Source: Caldilineaceae bacterium (GTDB taxonomy: Bacteria > Chloroflexota > Anaerolineae > Caldilineales > Caldilineaceae). Taken from it: a stretch of 64,000 bases of DNA. The stretch spans positions 1-64,000 of the forward strand of contig JAJEDI010000075.1 of assembly GCA_022821585.1 (NCBI GenBank), written 5' to 3'. Made by a program: the position numbers and the translations under genes. Every line of letters begins with the position of its first letter. The first letter of the stretch is position 1. The notes beneath the pieces are model-generated. The model did no database searches. It saw nothing but the letters and a program-made list of their open reading frames with translations, and was not told where the DNA came from. Below are positions 1 through 7,546 of the stretch, one piece after another.

Positions 1-442
1 ACCATGAGCGACCACACCAAAGTCTCAACTATCGCACGCCGGCGGAAGAGCACTTCGTGCTCTGTTCAGAGCCGGCCGCGTTCGTCTAAATGCACCTTAT
101 TTTTCCCATTTCGTGGTCTAACGATTGGGGCCAACCATACAATACTCCTTCACGCGCTCCTTGGTGGAGTAACGATCCAGAACGTTACTACCCCTATATC
201 CCTAACCCTCACCCTACCACATACACTCAAACGAAACCCAAAACTGCCCCCGCCACTCTGCATGGGCCGAGCATTTTTGGGCACTCAAGTATGTAGTTCC
301 CATGATATGGGAAGAATGAGGTGCGTCCTGATGAAAGTGCTCGGCTAAATTGAGAGCACGAAAACCTCTTCCTACAGGTTGCGTTCCACATGCTCGGGAC
401 AGGTCTTTCGAGTTACTCAGCGAGTGGTAATTCAGCTTCCGT
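1..442. other. Left-edge stretch without a recognisable gene
   Basis: No frame here has a ribosome binding site, a recognisable motif or codon use like the neighbouring genes. Short open frames exist on both strands but look like chance frames. It lies downstream of the stop of the nuclease gene on the minus strand and may hold its 3' untranslated region; no clear hairpin with a T-run was seen. Confidence 0.5.
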
Positions 443-1333
443 TCACTCACACACCACGCCGTCGCCGTCCGGGTCGCGCATGTAGGGGTAGGCGGGGTGG
501 TCGCTGCGGACGGGGGCGATGTTGTGGCGGCGGGCTTCGGCGCAGGTGATGCGGCCGTTGTTGTTGTCGTCGTAGAGGTCCAGGGGATGGCCTTCGGCTT
601 GGGGGGTTGCGTTCTGGTTGGTTTCGGTGGGTGGGGTGGTGGTTTCTGCGGAGGTGGGGGCTTCTTCGGACGGAGTGATGATTTGCATGGCGAAGGAGGG
701 GCAGGTGGTGAGGACGGCGAGGGCGGCCTGGGCTTCGCGGGGGTCCATGGCGATGCCGTAGCGGCGTTTGACGGCGACGACGCGGTTGACGAACCAGCAG
801 CGGTTGAGGTCGGGCAGCCATTCGGCGACGTCTTTGGCGACTTTCTGGTCACGGTTGAGCTGGGGGGAGGCGAAGGTGAGGTTGAGGGGGTCGCTGGCGA
901 AGGCGAGGCGGGTGAATATGTCGGCGGCGCAGAGGCCGCTGTCGTGGGCTTCGCTGCGGGCGACGATGTGCTCGATGTCGACGTCTTCGCCCCAGTTGAA
1001 GGTCTCGCCGGTGTAGGGGCTGTAGAATGTGCCGCCGGTTTCGGCTACGATTTGGGCTTCGAGGCTTTGGGGGTAGCGGTAGTCGTCGGCGTCGTAGGGG
1101 GTGCAGCGGTTTTCGGGCTGGATTGGGATGCCGGCGAGCCAGTTTTGGGACGCGGAGGCGGCTTCGAGGGCGGCGAGGCGTTGGGTGAGGTCGTCCTGGG
1201 CGGTGAAGAGGCGGTTGATGCGTTGGGCGAGGTCTTCGAGGGTGAGGGTGCCCTGGGCGTGGAGGCGGGGGGCGGTGAGGAGGAGGGTGATGGTTAACGC
1301 GGTTATGATTGTGAGGGTATTTTTGCGTTTCAT
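443..1333 (-). CDS. Secreted HNH-type nuclease with C-terminal Excalibur-like calcium-binding domain
   Basis: About 296 aa. The start MKRKN is chosen because it follows AGGGAAAG and opens a typical signal peptide (Lys/Arg, hydrophobic core, cut near LHAQG, residues 27-28); a longer frame upstream adds only non-signal sequence. Residues 30-60 form a short coiled coil. The central part has D-I-E-H near residues 119-122, DPLNL near 148-152 and LNRDQKVAKD near 159-168, the layout of GmrSD/DUF1524-like HNH nucleases. After a Thr/Pro-rich linker (about 221-248) come an EF-hand-like DDNNNGRITCAEAR (255-268) and a terminal DPDGDGVVCE, the Excalibur signature. The protein is probably exported, perhaps for nutrient or extracellular DNA degradation. 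Alone on its strand; the neighbours do not explain it. Fold is fairly sure, substrate is inference. Confidence 0.75.
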   Translation of the reverse strand: MKRKNTLTIITALTITLLLTAPRLHAQGTLTLEDLAQRINRLFTAQDDLTQRLAALEAASASQNWLAGIPIQPENRCTPYDADDYRYPQSLEAQIVAETGGTFYSPYTGETFNWGEDVDIEHIVARSEAHDSGLCAADIFTRLAFASDPLNLTFASPQLNRDQKVAKDVAEWLPDLNRCWFVNRVVAVKRRYGIAMDPREAQAALAVLTTCPSFAMQIITPSEEAPTSAETTTPPTETNQNATPQAEGHPLDLYDDNNNGRITCAEARRHNIAPVRSDHPAYPYMRDPDGDGVVCE

Positions 1334-1456
1334 GGTCTTTCCCTGGGGGGCGGACGGGCCGATTTGAGGTGTTTTGGTTCCTGGCGAAGGGCGGCGGGGG
1401 TCATAATAACCGGATTCGGTCATATTTTGTCAATTCTGGTTGGGGCGGGCGGGGGA

Positions 1457-1480
1457 GGGCGCCCACAAGGGGTGCCCGTA
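1457..1480 (+). repeat. REP-like hairpin, GGGCGCCC-type variant
   Basis: Arms GGGCGCCC (1457-1464) and GGGTGCCC (1470-1477) with one G-T pair enclose loop ACAAG and are followed by GTAC, where other copies have CTAC. Member of the REP family described at 7344. Confidence 0.6.
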
Positions 1481-1926
1481 CGGTGGAGACAACCGAACAG
1501 GGGGACGAGCTTCACGATCGAAACTGTCGGGAGGCGCGGGTGTTTTTATGGGTGACAGCATCTGCGCCTCTTTTGCTTGGCAGGGGGCGGGTCGACATGA
1601 ACCGAGATCAGGTAGGCTGTCAAACTCGGACCGATACCGTGAGTGGGGCAAGGCGGTCCTTCACAGGTGAGTTGATTTTTCCAGACGCAGGGGGTATTAT
1701 CTGTCAATTCTGTGTGGCATAGCCAAGAGTCGTCAAAGTGGGCTATTATTCGGGGGGTCCTCCTGGTGAGCTACGCAGGTTGGTAGCGACCTTGAAGGTT
1801 AATTCGCCTGTGTCGGGGGCTCGCGGTGGTCGTGGCGGTGAATGTTGGGTATGTATGGGAGTTGCCTCGCCTGGCTTGCTTGCACTGGCACATGCTCGGA
1901 ATGTGCCAAGATGCGGGGTGTGGGGG

Positions 1927-2055
1927 GTTAAGCCCGGCCGCCGCGAGACGACAACTTCATATCAGCCACACACTCGCTACGGCGCGGACAGGGCCGGGGG
2001 CGTTGCGGGGGCGGAGCCCCCGCACAAGGGAGGGCCGAATAGGCCCGACCGCCCG
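1927..2055 (+). repeat. Long dispersed intergenic element, copy 1
   Basis: Shares with copies near 10.2, 14.0, 30.7 and 46.0 kb the block CACACTCGCT followed by CGGCGCG, then GGGGGCGTTGCGGGGGCGG, a GC-rich hairpin (GGGGGC / GCCCCC), CACAAGGGAGGGCCG and AATAGGCCCGACCGCCC. This copy lacks the CTGCAG plus heptamer tail in its usual place, but GGTTAGTTGTCAGAG follows about 30 bp later. About 170 bp upstream of the ThDP enzyme gene. Confidence 0.7.
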
Positions 2056-2224
2056 GAAAAGCAGGGGCGAGGGGCTGGGGGCCAGGGGTTAGTTGTCAGA
2101 GAGATCGCTTTGCCTGCCCCAAGGTTGAGATCGGATTGGCTATGGCTTCGTGGTTGCACTTGGTGATTCCCTTAGCAAGCCCGAAGGAAATGTCGGCGAG
2201 CCCTGGCCCACACATTGGAAATGA

Positions 2225-3859
2225 ATGCCTATGAAGACCGAACGTACCGGCGGCGAAGCACTCGTGCAAGGCCTACTCTCCCACGGCATCGACACGATCT
2301 TCGGACTGCCCGGTGTGCAGGTCGACTACTTTTACAACGCCGTGTACGATGCCGGCGACCGGATACGCGCCATTCATTCGCGCCATGAGCAGGGGGCAGC
2401 GTACATGGCCCTCGGCTACGCGCTTGCCTCGGGACAGACCGGCGTCTATGTTGTCGTGCCCGGGCCGGGTTTCCTCAACACGACCGCCGCACTGTCTACC
2501 GCCTACGCCACAAATGCGCCCGTACTCTGCCTGGCCGGCCAGATCCATCAGGACCAGCTCGGCCGGGGATTCGGCATGTTGCACGAGATCCCGGACCAGC
2601 TGGCTGTGATGCGGTCTTTGACGAAGTGGACGCGGCGCGTCGAAACACCCGGCGAGATCCCGCGGCTCCTGGCTGAAGCGCTGAGCGAAATGCGTTCAGG
2701 CCGCCCGCGGCCGGTCGGGCTGGAGGCGCCTCTGGACGTTCTTGCCGGCAAGGCGGTGTTTGACGACAGTCCCTTTCCGGTGACCGTGCGACGACCGATG
2801 GTGGATAGCGACGCCGTCGAAGAGGCTGCCCGGCTGATGGGAGAGGCACGCAACCCCGTGATAACTGTGGGAGGCGGCGCAATGGACGCGGGGGAAGAGG
2901 TCCGTTCGCTGGCCGAAGCGCTGCAGGCGCCCGTCGTCGCCAGCGGTCGCGGGCGCGGCATTCTCTCAAGCCGTCATCCTTTCAGTCACACGTACGGCGT
3001 GGGTGAGCGGTTGTGGGAAGGGGCCGACGTGGTCATCGCCATCGGCACACGAATTACCAAGCCGTTGATTCAGTGGAAGAGCCAGGACGATATGGCCCTG
3101 ATTCGCATCGACATCGCGGCCGAGGAGTCCGACCTGATAGTGCCGGCGGATGTGACGGTCGCGGCCGACAGCAAGGAGGCCCTGGGCGCCCTGCTGCCAG
3201 TGCTGGCGCGCTACAACCGGCCGCGGCCTTCGCGCGTGGCTGAAATGGTTGCGCTGCGCAAGGAGATGGATGCGCTCTTTGACTCGTTCCAACCGCAGAC
3301 GGACTTCGTGCGCGCTATCCGCGACACGCTGCCGGACGACGGCATCTTTGTGGATGAGATCACGCAGGTTGGCTATGCCAGCATTCTGGCAATGCCCGTC
3401 TACGAGCCGCGTACATTCATTACGCCCAACTATCAGGCGACGCTTGGCTGGGGACTCCCGACTGCGCTGGGCGCAAAGGTAGCGGCTCCCGATCGAGCGG
3501 TCCTCTCGATCAGCGGGGACGGCGGCTTCCTTTTTTGCGTCGGGGAACTGGCGACGGCAGTGCAGCATGGCATAAACACGGTTTCGGTCGTCTTCAACGA
3601 CGGCGCATATGGCAACGTGCGGCGCATGCAGAAGGAGCTCTACGCGGGGCGCACCATCTCCTCAGACCTGGAGAATCCGGACTTTGTTGCCCTGGCAGAG
3701 TCCTTTGGCGCCTCAGGGGTCCGGGTGCAGTCCGCCGACAGTCTGCGTGACGCGCTGACCGATGCCTATGCTGCAGACGTGCCTGTTGTGATCGAAGTGC
3801 CCGTCGGCGAAATGGCCGGGCCCTGGCGGGGCTTGTATCCCGCCGAGGTAGTGATATAG
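2225..3859 (+). CDS. Thiamine diphosphate-dependent enzyme, acetolactate synthase/decarboxylase-like
   Basis: 544 aa, the usual length of the ThDP POX/ALS family. N-terminal PYR domain with GLPGVQVDYF and the catalytic Glu in HEQGAAYMALGYA (near residue 56), a central FAD/CoA-fold domain (about 195-330), and a C-terminal PP domain with the ThDP motif GDGGFLF ending in VVFNDGAYGN. Such enzymes decarboxylate 2-oxo acids or ligate the resulting aldehyde unit. Substrate cannot be read from sequence; it could be a catabolic acetolactate synthase-like protein or an aryl-2-oxo-acid decarboxylase. Prephenate dehydratase, which makes phenylpyruvate, follows 155 bp downstream, so an aromatic 2-oxo acid is a possible but untested substrate. 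Two in-frame ATGs lie at 2225 and 2231 with no strong ribosome site. Confidence 0.85.
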   Translation: MPMKTERTGGEALVQGLLSHGIDTIFGLPGVQVDYFYNAVYDAGDRIRAIHSRHEQGAAYMALGYALASGQTGVYVVVPGPGFLNTTAALSTAYATNAPVLCLAGQIHQDQLGRGFGMLHEIPDQLAVMRSLTKWTRRVETPGEIPRLLAEALSEMRSGRPRPVGLEAPLDVLAGKAVFDDSPFPVTVRRPMVDSDAVEEAARLMGEARNPVITVGGGAMDAGEEVRSLAEALQAPVVASGRGRGILSSRHPFSHTYGVGERLWEGADVVIAIGTRITKPLIQWKSQDDMALIRIDIAAEESDLIVPADVTVAADSKEALGALLPVLARYNRPRPSRVAEMVALRKEMDALFDSFQPQTDFVRAIRDTLPDDGIFVDEITQVGYASILAMPVYEPRTFITPNYQATLGWGLPTALGAKVAAPDRAVLSISGDGGFLFCVGELATAVQHGINTVSVVFNDGAYGNVRRMQKELYAGRTISSDLENPDFVALAESFGASGVRVQSADSLRDALTDAYAADVPVVIEVPVGEMAGPWRGLYPAEVVI

Positions 3860-4014
3860 GGAGGCACTTCCCGGGTATTTGCACAGCGTGTCCGCATTGC
3901 TGATTCCGGCGCAAACCGTTGACACTTAGCGCCGACACCGTTCAGCGGAGAATGGGAGTTTCTCGTTTTGGAGGCCTTATCTTCTTGCGGTTTTGTGATA
4001 AGAGGAGTGGTCCG

Positions 4015-4926
4015 ATGGTAGTGATCGCATTTCAGGGGGAGCACGGCGCATTTTCCGAACAGGCATGCCATCAGCAGTTCGGAGCCGGAGCCCAAACCGT
4101 CTCCTGCAGGACGTTCGAAGAGCTCTTTTCATCTCTGGACGACGATCGCGCCAGTTTGGGCGTCGTACCAGTGGAGAACTCTGCCGCCGGCAGCATCAAC
4201 AAAGCCAGTGATCTGTTGTTGAACCATGACTTCCGGATTCAGGGTGAGATTATTTTGCGCGTGGAACTCAACTTACTGACGATGCCTGGCAATGGCGACA
4301 AGATCAAGCAGGTACGAAGCCATACTCAGGCTTTATTGCAGTGCGAAGGTTTTCTCAACCGCAACAGTTTCGAGGCAGTTCCCTGGTACAATACGGCGGG
4401 CAGCGCCAAAGATCTGGCGGAGTGCCCGGAGCCAAATGTGGGCGTAATTGCCAGTTCTCTGGCCGCAGAGATTTATGGCCTGGAGATCGTGCGGCGGAAC
4501 ATCGAGGACACGAGCTACAACTATACGCGTTTCGTTGTCATCGGAAAAGGCGAAGCGGGACAGACAGATAGTGCCAAGACATCTATCGTTTTTGCCACGC
4601 CGCACAACCCGGACGGGTTGTCAGCCTGTATCCGGGAGTTTGCCGACCGCAAAATCAGGCTACTCAGGTTGGTGAGCCGTCCGCGCCGCGATTATCCGTG
4701 GCAGTATGTATTCTATATGGACGTCGAGGGCCACTGGCGGGAGCCGGACTGCGGGGCCGCTCTTCTTGGTCTGCTCAACAATGCGGCGTTTGTCAAGATG
4801 TTGGGCAGTTATCCGGCGGCAGAACTATCGGTTGCGGATCGATACGCGCGGAAGACGATGTTTCAGGAACAGGTGCAGGGGATACAAATGGACACTGCTA
4901 TTGAAGTCCACGGCAGCCACAGCTGA
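4015..4926 (+). CDS. pheA: Prephenate dehydratase with C-terminal ACT domain
   Basis: 303 aa from the ATG at 4015, preceded by AGAGGAGTGG; the open frame extends upstream but without a ribosome site. The catalytic domain (1-180) opens with [13 protein letters not shown], has [11 protein letters not shown] and ends with the family's T-R-F in NYTRFVVIG. The ACT domain (about 190-270) has the [11 protein letters not shown] version of the ESRP phenylalanine-binding motif. The enzyme converts prephenate to phenylpyruvate in phenylalanine synthesis and is normally feedback-inhibited by phenylalanine. An inverted repeat CTTATC/GATAAG (3976-4002) lies just upstream of the ribosome site and could modulate translation. 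A short membrane protein gene follows 70 bp downstream. Confidence 0.92.
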   Translation: MVVIAFQGEHGAFSEQACHQQFGAGAQTVSCRTFEELFSSLDDDRASLGVVPVENSAAGSINKASDLLLNHDFRIQGEIILRVELNLLTMPGNGDKIKQVRSHTQALLQCEGFLNRNSFEAVPWYNTAGSAKDLAECPEPNVGVIASSLAAEIYGLEIVRRNIEDTSYNYTRFVVIGKGEAGQTDSAKTSIVFATPHNPDGLSACIREFADRKIRLLRLVSRPRRDYPWQYVFYMDVEGHWREPDCGAALLGLLNNAAFVKMLGSYPAAELSVADRYARKTMFQEQVQGIQMDTAIEVHGSHS

Positions 4927-4996
4927 GATTGATAAGGGAAAACCATACGAAAGTGCCACGAATACAGGATTCGACCGGGGGAGGGAGGGCAGTCCT

Positions 4997-5236
4997 GTGG
5001 AGGAGAAACGGGTCTTAATTCAGGGTGCGGTGAGCCTGGCGGCAGTTTTTGCGGTCATGGCATTTGCAGTGTGGGGGCCTGTGTCGGAGGAGTCGAAGTG
5101 GTTCCTGGTGCTCGACCTGATTCCTATGGAGCTGATTTTGCTGTTGACGTCGGTTGCGTTCTTTGCGTCATTGGGAAGATCGATGAAGAAGTGGCTCGTC
5201 GATCCCATTTTGAGGCTGTTGGGTAAGGGGACATGA
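4997..5236 (+). CDS. Small two-helix membrane protein of unknown function
   Basis: 79 aa from a GTG start preceded by a purine-rich GGGGGAGGGAGGGC. Two hydrophobic stretches (about 8-28, GAVSLAAVFAVMAFAVW; and 40-57, LIPMELILLLTSVAFFA) are separated by a short polar loop, with a basic C-terminus (RSMKKWLVDPILRLLGKG). No family is recognised. A strong intrinsic terminator ends the transcript at about 5451. It is the first of three very small membrane proteins in this interval, which may belong to one expression neighbourhood. Confidence 0.55.
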   Translation: MEEKRVLIQGAVSLAAVFAVMAFAVWGPVSEESKWFLVLDLIPMELILLLTSVAFFASLGRSMKKWLVDPILRLLGKGT

Positions 5237-5421
5237 TCAGGATACGGAACAGGTACAGTAGAGGTGAAGTTTCTGTGTTGAAACAACTGTGGCTCGACTG
5301 CAAGTTCATATATGCTTCCTTCTATGTTAATCTTTCCCAGATTTTGGCGTCCATGCGGGCCGATTCCTTGTAGAGGGCCGTACGCGGGTGAAGGGTATAT
5401 GCCGGGGCCGGTTAGAGACAG

Positions 5422-5451
5422 AGCTGCGTCGTATGATGACGCAGCTTTTTT
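5422..5451 (+). terminator. Rho-independent terminator
   Basis: Stem GCTGCGTC (5423-5430) / GACGCAGC (5438-5445), loop GTATGAT, flanking A-T pair, then TTTTTT. It would end transcription from the pheA/small membrane protein side. The rest of 5237-5654 shows no gene. Confidence 0.85.
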
Positions 5452-5654
5452 GTACGGTCAGGTGGTCGGGTCACGGTTATTTGGGGTCAAGTTCAAGTTT
5501 GGCGGAAGCTTGTCACAGCGAGTGAGGAAAAGTGGTCTTACGGGGAGCCGGATGAGTCGCCTGGGTCTGGCTAGGTGTTTTGGTGAATTCGAGGCCTGTT
5601 GGGCTGAGGCGCCCAGCGACCTAGCTCAGGGCGGCCAGAGAATGTGAGGAATCT

Positions 5655-5930
5655 ATGTATTATGTGTACGACCTTACTTTACGCGTCCTCGAAGGCGACA
5701 TCGAAGCGATAGTTACGGTTTCGATTCCCTTAGGGCTGTTGTTGTGGTGGATATTCCACGTTTTCATATTCCCCGCCAGACAGTGGAAGCCCCCCTCAGG
5801 GCCGAAAGAGCGCACCTACTTTTACCGAAAGAGGGAGGAAACTGAGGAGGAGGGGTGGGCCAGAGGATCAAGCCGGCGCAACCAGGGTGGAGAAGCGGGC
5901 GCCGGCGGACCGCCCGATGCGGGGTCCTAG
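5655..5930 (+). CDS. Small single-helix membrane protein of unknown function
   Basis: 91 aa. ATG preceded by GTGAGGA at a good distance. One hydrophobic segment at about residues 19-40 (VTVSIPLGLLLWWIFHVFIF) follows a polar N-terminus; the C-terminal half is highly charged and then Gly-rich (RKREETEEEG, then GGEAGAGGPP). Nothing in it matches a family I know. The hydrophobic helix followed by a basic stretch suggests N-out or N-in anchoring in the inner membrane. Confidence 0.5.
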   Translation: MYYVYDLTLRVLEGDIEAIVTVSIPLGLLLWWIFHVFIFPARQWKPPSGPKERTYFYRKREETEEEGWARGSSRRNQGGEAGAGGPPDAGS

Positions 5931-6250
5931 CGGCTGGCTGCGGGACGGCGGTTCGATAGCCTGCTCTCGCAGACCACTCTTGGGCAGGGGGCCGGGACCT
6001 GACTCGCCGAATCTGCCATGATGGCCTTGATGCCGGATGACAGGCGGAAGGAAGGGTCAGTGAGGCGGAAACTGCGGGCTGGCTTGGGGGGACGTCGTTC
6101 TTGGTCCTTGAACTGGTCCTAGACGTGTTTGGTGATGTCCTCCCGGACATTTTTGCGTCGCGGTCCGGTCATTGGGGTCGGGCTCACTGATGCGGTTGTC
6201 AGAGTGGGGTAATCTTTGTGTGAGACCGGCACACGAAGGAGAGATGACCC
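5931..6250. other. Intergenic stretch without a recognisable gene
   Basis: No coding frame with a ribosome site and no recognisable repeat. It ends with the AAGGAG ribosome site of the 44-residue membrane protein at 6251. No convincing -35/-10 pair was found. Confidence 0.5.
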
Positions 6251-6385
6251 ATGACTGTATTCAACGGAAGAGAGCCTGGCGACCGTAAATGGATTCTGTA
6301 CGATTGCGTCACGTATACGGCCGCGGTGTTGTATGTGCTGTTCGTGGGCGTGATGTACTACGTCCACTATTTTGGGGGAATATAG
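6251..6385 (+). CDS. 44-residue membrane miniprotein
   Basis: A very short gene with an excellent start: AAGGAGAG (6237-6244) then ATG six bases later. It encodes MTVFNGREPGDRKW, then a hydrophobic helix (residues 15-41, with VTYTAAVLYVLFVGVMYYV) ending HYFGGI and TAG. The polar N-terminus with several charges, one aromatic-rich helix and a tight C-terminus look like a genuine single-pass miniprotein rather than noise. No family recognised. It stands alone between the 5655 gene and the RAYT gene. Confidence 0.6.
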   Translation: MTVFNGREPGDRKWILYDCVTYTAAVLYVLFVGVMYYVHYFGGI

Positions 6386-6605
6386 CTGAGTGCCTGAATG
6401 CCTGAACGCATGTAAGCGTTGAGGCAATGGGATCTGTTTAGAGGGCAGGGCCGGCCAAGCAGGCCCCGGTGAGCTGATGCGTTGTGTTTTTTGGCACGCG
6501 GTCCAGAATGTTGGGTCCGCCGGGAGTGGGACGGGGTGCTTGGGAGGTTACGAACGATCGTTGTAGGCGGCGTCATTGTCATCCTGCATATATTGGCAAC
6601 CACCA

Positions 6606-6630
6606 GGGCACCCCAAAAGGGGTGCCCTTT
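6606..6630 (+). terminator. Hairpin with T-rich tail, REP-like, upstream of the RAYT gene
   Basis: Perfect 9-bp stem GGGCACCCC / GGGGTGCCC with loop AAAA, then TTTCT. The arms resemble the GGGCACCC class of REP element at 10127, but loop and tail differ. It can serve as terminator for the 6251 gene and may also be a degenerate REP copy flanking its transposase. Confidence 0.6.
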
Positions 6631-6646
6631 CTGATTGGAAAACCAC

Positions 6647-7198
6647 ATGACCCATGATTCAGACATTCCTCGCCGGAGGTCAATCCGGCTCAGTGGGTAT
6701 GATTACGCGAGCGCCGGAGCGTATTTTGTTTCGATTGTGGCGCAGGGCAGGTTGTGTCTGTTCGGCGAAGTGGTGGACGGGGAGATGCGCCTGAATGGCG
6801 CGGGGGAGATGGTGCGCCGGGTTTGGGAGGGGATGGCGGAGAGGTTTGCGTATGTTGTGGTGGATGCGTATGTGGTGATGCCCAACCATGTGCATGGGGT
6901 TGTTTTTCTCGGCCAGACGGCGGCAACGACGGATGCGTTTACGGGGGAAACAGGAGGGGATGTGCCTACGTTGGGGGATGTGGTGCGTGTGTTTAAGTCT
7001 GTGACGACGGTGGAATATGGGAGGGGTATGCGGGTATTGGGGTGGGAGCGGTTCGAGAAGCGGTTGTGGCAGCGGAATTACTATGAGCGTGTGGTCAGGA
7101 ACGGGTCTGAGATGAGGGCGGTGAGGGAGTATATTGTGAATAATCCCAGGAATTGGGCGTTGGATCGGGAGAATCCCGGTGGGGGTGGGGAGTTTTGA
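6647..7198 (+). CDS. REP-associated tyrosine transposase (RAYT, IS200/Y1-like)
   Basis: 183 aa from ATG 6647 (MTHDSDIPRRRSIRL); a TTG 12 bases upstream is an alternative. The HUH motif is in VVMPNHVHGVVF, the N-terminal RxSIRLSGYDYASAGAYFVS block is typical of the TnpA_REP/Y1 family, and the C-terminal Tyr lies in LWQRNYYERVVR followed by REYIVNNPRNW. RAYTs are single-copy HUH nucleases that process REP hairpins with a GTAG-type head. Just such hairpins stand directly downstream in a tandem array and are scattered through the window, always followed by CTAC (GTAG on the other strand). This context supports the family call. No intact insertion-sequence ends were seen, so it is probably a domesticated or REP-only enzyme. 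Confidence 0.88.
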   Translation: MTHDSDIPRRRSIRLSGYDYASAGAYFVSIVAQGRLCLFGEVVDGEMRLNGAGEMVRRVWEGMAERFAYVVVDAYVVMPNHVHGVVFLGQTAATTDAFTGETGGDVPTLGDVVRVFKSVTTVEYGRGMRVLGWERFEKRLWQRNYYERVVRNGSEMRAVREYIVNNPRNWALDRENPGGGGEF

Positions 7199-7260
7199 GT
7201 TGGCGTGGGGTGGGAGGGTGGGTGCGAGGTCTGTCCTGATCGGAGACTGAGGGTGTACGC

Positions 7261-7285
7261 GGGCAGGCACAAGGCCTGCCCCTTC
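7261..7285 (+). repeat. REP hairpin, array unit 1
   Basis: Arms GGGCAGGC (7261-7268) and GCCTGCCC (7274-7281), loop ACAAG, tail CTTC instead of CTAC. Confidence 0.8.
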
Positions 7286-7343
7286 CGGGGGTTGGGGGAT
7301 GGGACGGAGGGGATGTCGCGTGTGGGAGACTGAGGGTGTACGC

Positions 7344-7368
7344 GGGCAGGCACAAGGCCTGCCCCTAC
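7344..7368 (+). repeat. REP hairpin, array unit 2 (type copy)
   Basis: Arms GGGCAGGC (7344-7351) and GCCTGCCC (7357-7364), loop ACAAG, tail CTAC. Read on the minus strand this is a GTAG head followed by an 8-bp stem with loop CTTGT, the canonical layout of RAYT-linked REP elements. Confidence 0.88.
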
Positions 7369-7426
7369 CGGAGGTTGGGGGATGGGACGGAGGGGATGTC
7401 GCGTGTGGGAGACTGAGGGTGTACGC

Positions 7427-7451
7427 GGGCAGGCACAAGGCCTGCCCCTAC
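7427..7451 (+). repeat. REP hairpin, array unit 3
   Basis: Identical to the type copy: GGGCAGGC, ACAAG, GCCTGCCC, CTAC. Confidence 0.88.
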
Positions 7452-7546
7452 CGGAGGTTTGAGGGTTGGGGCGGAGGAGACGTCGCGTATGGGGGTGGGA
7501 GGGCAGGTACGCGGGCAGGCACTGCGTGCTCTCTCGGAAGAGGCAG

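Larger units (their letters stand above)
1334..2224. other. Long intergenic region with one REP hairpin and one long dispersed repeat
   Basis: No protein-coding frame is convincing: plus-strand frames are low-complexity and lack ribosome sites. It carries a REP-type hairpin near 1457 and one copy of the long dispersed element near 1927-2055; the rest shows nothing I can name. The end precedes the ThDP enzyme gene, for which no clear promoter was found. Confidence 0.6.
7242..7530 (+). repeat. 83-bp tandem repeat array, three units plus a partial fourth
   Basis: GAGACTGAGGGTGTACGCGG recurs at 7243, 7326 and 7409, an exact 83-bp period. Each unit holds one REP hairpin followed by GGAGG and a G-rich spacer ending GATGTCGCGTGTGG. 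A fourth degenerate unit at about 7500-7530 keeps only GTACGCGGGCAGGCAC. There are no variable spacers, so it is not a CRISPR array. It lies between the RAYT stop and the 3' end of the minus-strand kinase gene and may affect transcription ends of both. Confidence 0.9.

Noticed and set aside
497-1297. Long plus-strand open frame, Gly/Val-rich
   Set aside because: Shadow of the minus-strand nuclease gene: composition is the mirror of its C-rich codons, with no ribosome site or domain.
5312-5647. 111-residue plus-strand frame
   Set aside because: It runs through a strong intrinsic terminator and lacks a ribosome site.
7242-7530. CRISPR array
   Set aside because: Three units with identical content and no variable spacers, no cas genes; it is a tandem REP array.
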